Shown piece by piece: positions 12,063-22,600 of a DNA stretch of 64,000 nucleotides. Below the pieces are notes generated by a model. The model searched no databases, was not told the DNA's origin, and saw only the letters and a program-made list of their open reading frames with translations. This DNA is from Akebia trifoliata (taxonomy: Eukaryota; Streptophyta; Magnoliopsida; Ranunculales; Lardizabalaceae): NCBI GenBank assembly GCA_017979445.1, contig CM030711.1, positions 1,922,001 through 1,986,000 of the forward strand, given 5' to 3'. Each line of letters starts with the position of its first letter. Within the stretch, counting starts at the first letter, position 1. The position numbers were made by a program, and so were the translations under genes.

Positions 12063-12702
12063 ATCACCGCTTTCAACATTATTATCTTTCCTTTCCTCCC
12101 CACGTCCTTTTCAATAATATCCCTTCAATTTTAGTATATTTCATTTTTTACTCGATTTTCAATTGTATCATTCTAACTTTGTTATCTTTCCTGTTTTATC
12201 CTTTTAAATCACTTTCAAGTTTATCATCTTTTTATTCCTCCCCACCCCTTTTTCAATAATATCCCTTCAATTTTACTATCTTTCCTTTTTTAGTCAATTT
12301 TCAATTGTATCTTTCTAACTTTGTTATTTTTCCTTTTTTACCATTTTAAACCTAAAGAAGATGTCTGTGCTGCCACTTTCAAGTTTATTATCTTTCCTTT
12401 CCTTCCCACCTCATTTTCAATAATATCCCTTCAATTTTAGTATCTTTCCTTTTTTACTCGATTTTCAATTATATTACTCTAACTTTGGTATCTTTCATTT
12501 TTTACCCTTTTAAACCTAAAGAAGATATATGTGTCGCCACTTCCAAGTTTATTATCTTTCCTTTTCTCCCCACCTCCTTTTCAATAATGTCCCTTCAATT
12601 TTAGTATATTTCCTTTTTACTCGATTTTCAATTGTATCACTTTAATTTTGCTATCTTTCTTTTTTTACCCTTTTAAACCTAAAGAGGAGGTATGTGCCGT
12701 AG
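12063..12702. repeat. Pyrimidine-rich tandem array, about 4 units of about 145-170 bp
   Basis: Each unit reads roughly TTATCTTTCCTTTCCTCCCC, then CTTTTCAATAATATCCCTTC, then ACTCGATTTTCAATTGTATC, and ends CCTTTTAAACC(TAAAGAAGAT). Units begin near 12067, 12210, 12377 and 12539. The first lacks the TAAAGAAGAT tail. Most of the 89-codon frame at 11990-12259 is this array. No transposon feature is visible. Confidence 0.85.
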
Positions 12703-12989
12703 GTAAAGGAAAATCCCAGTAGAGCTATATGACACACTTTTTTTTTAGGGAACATTGATTCATTAATGTTTGGAACCAACCTGATTGGACATGCGATATT
12801 GCTCGACAACATTGATGATTTCTTTTATTAGATGTTATTTTTCTTTATTTTTATAAATCTGTTGAGAATAGTTTAAAAATATATAGGTAAGTATGATTTA
12901 AACAAGTAAAATTTAACAAATTTGAAAAGGAACTGATTAGTTACAAAATATCTCATACTAGTTCTACTCCATCACTTTTAGAAAATAGT
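12703..12989. other. Short spacer, nothing recognised
   Basis: AT-rich DNA between the tandem array and the foldback element. Confidence 0.4.
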
Positions 12990-13118
12990 CGTGCTAGAGC
13001 GACATCAAGTTGAAACCTCATATCACACTTCTTGACTTAAAAGTGCATAGGAATCATAGATGTTTTTTCACATCAAGAAGTGTGATATGAGGTTCCAAAT
13101 TGAGGTCACTTCAACATT
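12990..13118. mobile_element. Foldback element, family FB3
   Basis: The left arm GAAACCTCATATCACACTTC pairs almost perfectly with the right arm GAAGTGTGATATGAGGTTCC. Outer sequence resembling GACATCAA/TTGAGGTC extends the pairing. The same arms (CCTCATATCTCACTTTCTTG and complement) occur at 62.19-62.36 kb. It is a near-complete hairpin of about 120 bp. Confidence 0.75.
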
Positions 13119-14513
13119 ATTGTTTAGAAAAACACTTGTAGTTCATTGTCATGGTTGTACTAAAAAAAAAAAAAAAATGGATTGCTTTTTTTTGTGTGTG
13201 TGTTGGTAACAAGAGAATAACCATGCTACCAAAAGTTCATAAACTATAGAATCAACTTTTTAAGTTTCATGATTTACAAGTTGGGTAAATGTTCGTAGGA
13301 GCTCATACTAATAATGGGTTCTTTATCTTCAGTACGGCATAAAATTCTTCCATGGGTTAAGTGTAACAAATAAAAATAAAAAAAAGGATGAGGAATTTTT
13401 TAAGGCAAAAATAAGTATTTTTGTTTAGGTTGTAGCACGATCTACATTAGGTGGTGTGCATCCAGTCCCTTTTGAAAAATACGAGAATTAACATGCATTT
13501 ATTAGAAAACTCAATGGTAAAAATGATGGTTCTCCTATATTTAATTTGTATGTCGAATTCCATGTCTCATAGGGACAATAACCCTAGAGATGTAGACCAT
13601 TAGAGGGTCGAATAATCAACGATGGCAATTAAAAAAAAAAGTTGACAATAAAGTCTAATTTTTTTTATTGTATTTTTATGCATTTATTTTTATTATTTAG
13701 GTATCCTTTGACTCATTTCCAAATCCTTTTTTTTTTTTTTTGTTGAATTTGTTTCCAATTTTCTATCAAACACAATGAAAGTAACAATGTTTGAAGTTGA
13801 AAAGACATTATTTCTGAATTTTAATAAAAATCTATTCAAACATGAATGATTAAGTCTTGTTTAACCACTTGATTAAAGTTCCTTGCTGCATATGTTGCTC
13901 CATCTAATAATTGACTATATATAGTTTGTAAGTACATCGGCGGTAACACCTTTTGAAACAACATTGAAGCTGCAAGGAACTTAGTTTTTCATTGAATAAG
14001 TATCTCTCTCATACAAGTTATTAGGTAAGCTCTAGTATTGAAAAATAATTATATTCGATTTCATGGGTTAGGGTTCTTATAGGGGAACGTATAGGCATCA
14101 TATTGTGATAGCCACTATTGGTTTCAATTCGTGGTATACGAATTATCTTGCCTTTAGATTATAAAATCACAAACTTTGGATTTTGGTGTGTACTTGGGTC
14201 ATGTAGCATCGACTGCGTTGTGAGGGTAAGACATTAGTTTCAATTAAGTGATGGAAAGCAAATCTATATTGGAAGTAAGAGGGTTAAAAAAATAGAAATT
14301 AAACAATATCACGGCATTATAGTACACCTGTGACTTAGAAAATCATTCCATGTACTCAAGACATGAGATGAATCACTTCATGAGCACCCATCTTTTCGAG
14401 AGGAATGGTTTTCGTTGTCAAGGGTCAATTGAAGGTTTGTGACGAATTGTTCCACGAACATCCAATCAAGACGATGACACTAGAAAGGAATAAGAGGTAA
14501 AAACTCGAAGACC
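13119..14513. other. Intergenic DNA, nothing recognised
   Basis: Homopolymer runs (A15 near 13160, T near 13725) and AT-rich sequence. No frame or repeat boundary is convincing. Confidence 0.45.
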
Positions 14514-14642
14514 ACTTAGTTAAGTTGTAAAGGCTCTAGGGGAGTTGATCCCATAACCCAAGTTCAAATCTTGTAGAACTCACCTTCACCATTATTAACC
14601 ACTAACCCCTTACACGACAAGTGATCCCTCTACATTTTGGTG
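14514..14642 (+). mobile_element. tRNA-derived SINE fragment (same family as the 31.39-kb copy)
   Basis: It has an A-box-like CTTAGTTAAGTTGTAAAGG and a B-box-like CAAGTTCAAATCTTG. The tail CACCTTCACCATTATTAACCACTAACCCCTTACAC matches in order the SINE at 31.4 kb (CATCTTCACATTGCTAACC, CACTAACCCTTTACC). It is diverged and lacks a poly(A) tail, so it is an old truncated copy. Confidence 0.6.
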
Positions 14643-14734
14643 AATATTTAAGACACATTTATGTTTTAAAATAGTGACATGTCCGTGACCTTGATTTTTC
14701 TTTTCAAAATCAATTATCTTCGAACTCTTGACTA

Positions 14735-14806
14735 TGCTAATGATGACAATGATGATGATGGGTGATGGTGATGACAATAACAATGATGAGGATGATGATG
14801 TTGATG
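14735..14806. repeat. Degenerate GAT trinucleotide repeat
   Basis: An imperfect GATGATGAT/GACAAT tract abutting the hAT element. Further GAT-like sequence follows that element at 15.34-15.39 kb, so the element inserted into this tract. Confidence 0.8.
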
Positions 14807-15335
14807 CAGGGCGGAGCTAGTAAGGAGTTGGTGGGGGCAATTGCCCCCACAGAACTTTGAGACACCCCTATATTTTCAACTACTTACATGCCCCATTTGT
14901 CCCCACTCCCTCACCTCTCTCCCCATTTGCCCCCACACCCTCACCTCCCTCCAATTTTTGTCTCCATAGAACTTTGAGACACTCCTATATTTTCAACTAA
15001 TTACATGCCCCATTTATCCCCATTCCCTCACCTCCCCATTTTCCCTTGCAACCTCACCTCCATCCAATTTTTGCCCCCACAGAATTTTGAGACACCTCTG
15101 TATTTTCAACTAATTACATGTCCCATTTGTCCCCATTCCCTCATCTCTTCAATTTTTTGTTGATTCCTTTGCCTCTTGACGAGGATTTCTCAAATGTTAA
15201 TTGGAAATGACTTAAATATCATTTTCTTCAACTTCTAACTAAAAACCTTTTAATTTCTCCCCAAAACCATTCATCTTCACTAAACAACTAACCATAGTTT
15301 GCTCCCACCATAGGAAAATCCGGGATCCACTACTG
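14807..15335. mobile_element. hAT-type nonautonomous element, family H1, with internal triplication
   Basis: The element starts CAGGGCGGAGCTAG and ends GGATCCACTACTG. It is flanked by a perfect 8-bp target duplication TGTTGATG (14799-14806 and 15336-15343), which places it in the hAT superfamily. Its interior matches the 2.6-kb copy but contains three tandem versions of a block of about 110-120 bp. Each block holds ACTTTGAGACACNCC, TATATTTTCAACTA and ACATGCCCCATTT. No transposase frame is present. Confidence 0.8.
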
Positions 15336-15343
15336 TGTTGATG

Positions 15344-15639
15344 TAATAATCACAACAATTACGATGATAAGACGATGTCGACAACAACAAGGGCATTGAG
15401 AAAGTTTTTCACTAGTCTACAAGAGAAAACTAAGGTCAAGGGGCATGTCACCAACTTAAAAATACAACTACACATCTTAAAATTTTCTTAAATTAAAAAT
15501 TATAAGAAGACAAGTGCCATATTAATATAAGATTCCTCCAAAATTTTGAAGCGGTTAACCAAAGTAGAACTTTGAGAGGTGAGATGGTTAGAATTAGGAT
15601 TAATAATCAAACCATAAATCTTCAACTTGCAAACCACTT
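15344..15639. other. Spacer, nothing recognised
   Basis: The remainder of the GAT-rich tract, then AT-rich DNA without a frame or element boundary. Confidence 0.4.
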
Positions 15640-15848
15640 TTGAGATCATCCTCACATCAAATTAGCCCGTTTTGAAACTTCTGACCCACATCAAAAGTTG
15701 TTTACAAATTAACATTAAAAATCGATAGTCCACAATTCTTCAACTTGCAAACCACTTTTGAGAATGGACTGATTCTTCAACAATGATCTCCTTCATAAAA
15801 ATCATCCTCACAAAAAATCAGTCCAATCCAAAATTTTAAATCATATAG
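15640..15848. mobile_element. Foldback MITE relic, family FB1
   Basis: It contains the FB1 module (GATCATCCTCAC, AGCCCGTTTTGAAACTTCTG, CACAATTCTTCAACTTGCAA, AATGGACTGATTCTTC) in the order found at 0.75-1.1 and 31.75-32.02 kb. It is diverged and probably partial. Confidence 0.6.
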
Positions 15849-16289
15849 TACAACTTTTAGCTCTCTAACGTTGACTGTTAAAATATATTATTATATAAGA
15901 AAAAAGCTTTAATACTATTTTTTTGGGATGTTTAATAGGCTTAAGCTACCAAACAAAAATTGGCCCAAATATGAATTGGTCATAGCCCGATCCAACATAT
16001 AAATGGGCCTAACAGACTATCCAAACCTAGCCTGCAATGGGTTGGAGGACCAAAAGCTGGCCCATTGACAGCTCTAGTTAGAAGCTTCCTGATAGCTATT
16101 GCTTGGGTATAGGACTAAACTGGTCACTGAACAAAAGAAATACATGATCCGTAAATACTTACAAACCACAAGGGTATATATGTAAGAATATTAACTCAAG
16201 AGAGGGTAAAGTCGTAAAGAAAAAAGTGAGACTAAAGAAGGAAAGAAAATCAAGCGGACGTGAGAGAAGATTAAATTCCAGTTAATAGC

Positions 16290-16649
16290 GCCGTGAGATA
16301 CCTTTCTCTATTCAAATCCAGGCTGTTTTGTCTCTTATTCTCCACCCTAAACCAGAGTTCACAGAGAGAGAGAAAGAAAGATCGAGAGAGAAATTCTTCT
16401 TTCATGGCGGCTTGTTCTCATCTGCAAATCTAGGGCACACAAAGGTTTTATCTTTAAGGTCTGAAGATCTTGTTTTTCCTCTGATTCTTCTTGATTTTTA
16501 GATCTGGTTCCGGAAACTCTAGAATAATTTATGCTTAGTGTGTGGAGGTTGTAAATCGTTGTTTATCTGGTTTGGTTTCGCTTGAAACTCTTAGAGAGAG
16601 AGAGAGAAATCTATTTGTTCTGGTTGTCGATGCTCTTGATTGTTTTTTC
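16290..16649 (+). promoter_or_regulatory. 5' leader of the POWERDRESS-like gene with upstream frames
   Basis: Pyrimidine-rich leader sequence begins near 16300 (TACCTTTCTCTATTC, then TTGTCTCTTATTCTCC), followed by GA-rich tracts. Three ATGs precede or overlap the main start. One is an 9-codon stop-terminated frame at 16404-16433. One is a 7-residue frame at 16531-16554. One frame at 16630-16725 overlaps the main ATG (16650) out of frame. If they are on the transcript, they would reduce main-frame initiation. Transcription start is inferred. Confidence 0.5.
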
Positions 16650-19600
16650 ATGCCGGCGGAACCTTTATCTTGCAATCGGAAGGATTTCTTCAAGGAGAAG
16701 AAGAACGAGAAGTCTGATAGCGTAGGTTCTTTTGGGAGATGGAAGGACACTCGTCAAGGTTCTCGCGAGTTTGGGCGATGGGGGCAGAACGAGTTTCGCA
16801 GGCCTTCAGGTGCATTTTCTGTTCCCTTGTTTTTATTATTTTGCAAGATTTAGGGTTTCAGAATCTCTTTTTTTTCTGCGTTTTATTTTACAAATCAGTT
16901 GATCTTTGCCTTTTTCCTCCGGTGATGCTGTGTGAAACTAGGTCAAAACAATGGGCTCGAAAGAACTGATTTTTTTTTCTTTTAAATTCCTTGAGATTTA
17001 GGGTTTCAAAATCTCTTGTTTGGCGTTTTATTTTTCAAATCGGCTGATCTTTCATTTTTTCTGCTGGTGATGCCTTGTGAAACTAGGTCAAAACAACGGA
17101 TTCAACAGAAATGGTTTTTTCCCCTTTAAATTTTGTGTTTTTTCTCGAGAATTTGTCCTGGTTTCTTCTTCTTCTCTCTCTTTTAATTTTTTTGATCGGA
17201 TCTAGTGTTCACACCCTTCAGCCATTTTCGATGATTGAATAGATCTGAGATTGTTCGTTCATGGATTCCTTTTTATCTTTAATTTTTTTTCCTGGGAAAA
17301 TCAAGACAGCAGTCCGTTTTTTCTTTTCTTGATCTTTTGTGCTTTTTCTTTTTGTAAAAATATTTTCTGCTGAAGGTCATGGTAAGCAGGGTGGTTACCA
17401 GCTATTCTCCAAGGAATCTGGTCATGGATGTACGCCAGCTCGGGAAGGGACCAGCGATCGAACGGTTGGAGATGAGAGAGGCTTGCGATCATCTGCGACC
17501 CGAGGAGATGGAAAAAATGGCAAGAACAACAACAGAGCAATTAAAAGAACTTTTCAGGACTTGAAAGGGTACCCTTGTGAGACTGGTGACAAATTGGCAA
17601 GGCTGCGCCCCATAAGTTCACAGAGGTCAGTCAGTGATCTGCTCTCTCCAATATCTAACCCTAATTCTAATATCGAAAACTCATCATGGGATCAACTCCA
17701 CTTTGAAGATCACAATAATAAGATGAGTAATATGGACGGACAATCCTTGGACCCGATGGCCTGGACGCCTTTGAAATGGGATCGATCCAGCAGTTTGTCA
17801 TCACGTGGTTCTGGTCTCAGCCATTCGAGTAGCACAAAGAGCTCAGATGAAACTAAGCTCGACTTATTGTCTGGAAGACTTACTCCATTACAGTCTCCTT
17901 CTGGGGATGATGTTGGGGCTGCATCATCTTCTCTGCTGTTTGAAGAGACGTGTTCCAGGAAGAAACAACGCCTTGGATGGGGCCAAGGGCTGGCAAAGTA
18001 TGAGAAAAGGAAGGTTGAAGGCTCCGACGAGACAGTTAGCAAGAATGGGATGGTTCCGATTGTGAAAACCATGAATACATGTCAAAGCATCATTCCAAGC
18101 TTGCCCGATAAAAGCCCTAGAGTGACAGGCCTATTGGAGTGTGCGTCACCTGTGACGACTTCTTCTTTTGCTTGCAGTTCATCACCAGGTACATTATAGG
18201 GGTTCTTTTGGGTTGATGTACGTTTTAAAATTTTCTTCCTTGTTTATTACTTCATATTTTAGTTAGTATGAAACTAGATCATGATGACTTGTTGTGCGGT
18301 TGGATTTATATCTGAGTTCTTAGTTGAACCCCCAAAGTGGTAATAGTACTATAGTTTACCATGCCTTCTCTTTTCAATAAATTAATTTTGACATAAAAAA
18401 TTCATGCTATTGGATACTTATACCTTTGAATGTTTATCAATTTCCCTTGCTTTTCAGTGTTTGATGTGCCCATTAGGTTTGGTTTGTCATCTGATGGCCA
18501 CGCCAAACACATGTTTTTGTATGGCTGGCCTTATCATTTATTTCTTTTTTTGGAAGTATAATTTTATTAAGAGAAGAAAAGGTACAGAGAAAGAAAACAA
18601 AGGCGGTTGAGATGACCAACCAACGACAAGCAAGCCCTATCTATCACACTACGTGTCCCATCTAAAATCAGAATCCTCAAGATCACGCCCGTGAAGTCTG
18701 GCCACAATTTACACCAAAAGAACAAAAGACTTGAGATATTTAGAATGAGCTCTTGAAGGGTGGTTTCCAAGCCTTCGAAGATTCTCCTGTTTCTCTCTAG
18801 CCATAATCCCTAAGTGGTAGGGAATGGAAGAGTTCCCCATAGATTTTATTTCTTAAGTTGTTTCCCATTCATCATGGAATGTAGATTCAATCAAATTTAT
18901 TTCTTGTAGGTATATATATAGATGATTGATTTTTGAATCTTGGATTTCTTTTCCATTGGTTCTGACCTGTTTTTAGCTTCATTTTCCATGTATCATCATT
19001 TAGGATTGTTACCTACTTTTATATGTGGTACATGGATTTGTGTGCAACCTTTGTGCAGACCTTTTCTGAATCCTGTGTTCCGAGCGTATGATATATTCAT
19101 TGGCTTAGAAGTAATGACTAATGTGCTTTGTTGGAAATGTCTTGAATCTGTTCTTCGTTTAAGTGTTCTAATACGAACGGTGAATGCATGAATGTATACA
19201 TCTCTGTTACCTTCTTTATACAGAGACTTTTGTACAAATATACTTGCATTATTCATTTCTGAATCTTATTTGTGGCATTTTTATTTATTCCGATTATTGG
19301 TCTGTTGCAACAGGTATGGAGGACAACATTCATTTCAAGGGGGTAAATAGTGATACTGGTACAAGTAATTTAAGTGCTTCACCAGGTCACAGCATTCGGA
19401 GTTTACTTGAGGGATTCTCTGTCAATCTAGAGAATTTGGAATTAAATTCTGCCACTAAGGTAAGATCACTGCTTATTGATTTGCTGCAACTAGAGGATGC
19501 TAGCTCTGGGGACTCTAATTTTGTGAACACTGCGACGGATAAATTGTTGCTATTGAAGAGTGAATTTTTAAACGCAATAGAAAAGATTGAAGGTGAGATT

Positions 19601-22600
19601 GATTTGCTTGAAAATGAACACAAGCTGCTCAATTCTGAACCTGAAATCAATGGTTCTTGTCCGACGTCATCTGATTCTTTGCAAGTGGAATGTACATCAA
19701 AATCTCAAGAAGTGGGATCTGCCTCCAAGGTCCTCCAAAAACCTGTTCCCTTGCAACTAGTTTCATCTGATAATGCCTTGGAGGAAGTTCGTGGTGAAGT
19801 TAAGGACGAGGATATTGATAGTCCAGGAACTGCAACCTCAAAATTTATCGAACCTCTAACTATAGAGAAACACAATGTATGTTCTGCAGACATTGAGGCA
19901 GGTAGTTCTACATCCTCTGAGAGACAGCCCTCTATGGGTGAGGAAAACACAGGAAGTGTACCAAGTAGTGGGGATGGGAATCACCAAAATGAAAACAGTA
20001 ATAGTGCTCATGTTTCTAGTGATCTGGGCAAACCTAGAAATGCAGAATGTAAATTAAATGATTTAATCTTGGCTTCCAATAGGGATTGTGCAAGAGGAGC
20101 ATCCGAGGTATTTAATAAGCTATTGCCAACTAATCAATCTCAGAATGATATTTGGGGAACCTTCTCACGCCCTCAAACCAATGTGCTTGTGAAAGAAAAG
20201 CTTGCGATGCGAAAACGTTCTCTAAGATTCAAGGAACGGGTTCTTACTCTCAAGTTTAGGGCATTTCAACACTTGTGGAAGGAAGATATGCGTCTACTTT
20301 CTGTAAGGAAGCACCGGGCAAAGTCACAGAAGCGGTTTGAATTAAGTTCAAGAACATCACTCAACACATCTCAGAAAAATAGGTCATCTATCCGCTCTCG
20401 TTTTACCTCGCCTGGTACGTTATATCCTTTCTTTCTTTTCTTTTTAATTTAAAAGCTTATTGTTATTGGTCTTTTGCAATTCCTTTTTTTTTTAATTATA
20501 CAACTAGTTGATGGATAAGTAGGGTAGGCCTAGAAGACCTATGCAAAACACAAAATAAAAATGGAAGGTACCTTTTTTTGGGGGTGGATTTCATTTTCCC
20601 ATGGGTATAGGTGGGAAACTGAAATCCAATAAAAATTGAAGTTTTGGAGGAGGTTGGAAAATCATTTTCCATGGCAAAAACAATCAAACATGTAGAAAAT
20701 GTGATTTTTCATGGAAAGTGGTTTTCCCACCTACTTTTCATGTGCAATCAAACACACCCTTAAAAAAAATTCTTAAAATCTTCAGGAAGGGGGGTCCCAC
20801 TAGAAAATGAGGCCCAAAATGCTGATAATTTCTTAGATGGAGAAGTCCTTTCTCAAGACGTCATAATTGTTTATTTCCTTTTAGATGCACTGAGAAACAA
20901 CAAAAGGGGTCAAACTCCAAGGAATTCTTTCAAGGGTGTTGGTTTCATTTTACTGTGGGTAATGAACCTACAAATCCCTTTTCACTCTGTGATTTATTGT
21001 TTTGTTTTGGGTCACAACTTCATTTTAACATAATTTTGTCTTCTTTAGTTTGAATTATTGTCATTATAAATTTTCATTTTTTATTCATAAATAAATATTA
21101 AAAAACTGTTTTGTCAGTGTTGAAAGTGAAAGTTAAAATTAATTATACATTTTTTTTTAATACATTGATGTGCTTTGGAAACATTCCAAAACAAACATAA
21201 GAACCTCATAAAGATGCATAGTTTCTGTGGTAAGTCTTTTATTTTATCAACTGCATCTTAAAAGTTATAAATGCAGTTGAAACATTTGAATTCGTAAAAG
21301 ATTCTTATACATCTTGATATGATTCGTGAGACATTCCTAAACATAGCAATACCTTCAGAATTCTGCAATATTTCGTATAAAATGGAATGCTCCAACAATC
21401 TGATACGAAACAAAACTTTGGACCATGGTTGTGCATGCAATTTGTAGTTGGTGAAGCATTTCATAATTGTTATATTCCCACTTGCACGATGGAAATGAGT
21501 TGCCCTTAATGTTGAGTGCAGTAATTTTTTGTGGCGTTAGTGGCGATTGTTTATTGATTTGGAAATCTTTCTCCCATTTCGTCACTTGTTTGATCTGGAG
21601 CAGTTGCAAGTCCTTTTTCTTAATCCCTTTGATTCAATCAAATCTTACATCACATGGTTTGTGTCTTATCTACGAAATCCTATGATATATAAAAATCCTA
21701 CAATTTTTCGTTCTGAATCTTATGGTCTGGGTAAGGTATTTTGGTTTGAATCTTACTAGTTGAATTAAAACACAAGACATATTTTAGGTGAAATCGATGC
21801 CTTCTATGTTTTTATTTTACTCAAATCTAAAACAGTACAGAAACATAGTTGGTATTTATACCAATTACTTGACATAGCCTTCTACTCGTATATGGACAAG
21901 AAATGATTGTCCATTCTTGCAGTTAGATAAGATTTGAGAATTGAGACGAGTGGTGAGAGATGCGAACTCTTTTAATTTAATAACGATTCAATTATACATG
22001 ATGTTGATTTTCCCCCTTTATAAAGCAATTATTCTGGTTGGTTTGGTTTTGTCCCAGGTGTCGATGCTTCTCCTTTAGAAGGAAATCTAAAGAACCATAG
22101 TTTCAGGAGTTTGAATATCAACTTCTCACCATTTAGATGCATCATATGCTAATTCCCTTGCTGAAAACTAATTTTTATTACTTACTGCTTTGTTATATAA
22201 GTCTCATTGAAGTTTGACTATGTTCTTAATATACGACATCTCTGAGTCTATTATAGTTATGCTACTTCTTTCCTCTTTCGTCTCATCTTTGCTTGTCTTC
22301 ATCTTCTACTGCAGCAGGTAATTTGACCCTGGTCCCGACCACTGAAATAGTAGACTTCAACAGCAAGCTGCTCTCAGATTCTCGGATTAAGCCATACAGG
22401 AATTGTCTGAAAATGCCAGCTTTGATATTACATGAGGAAAGGAATCCATCAAGGTTCGTTACAAGTAATGGCTTAGTTGAAGATCCTTACGCTGTTGAGA
22501 AGGAAAGAACGATCATCAATCCATGGACTCCTGAGGAGAAAGAAGTTTTCTTGGAGATGCTAGCGACATATGGAAAGGACTTCAAAATAATTGCTTCTTT

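Noticed and set aside
16542..16649. Upstream extension of the POWERDRESS-like protein to 16542
   Set aside because: That position is GTG, not ATG, and the family N-terminus (MPxEPL) starts at the ATG at 16650.
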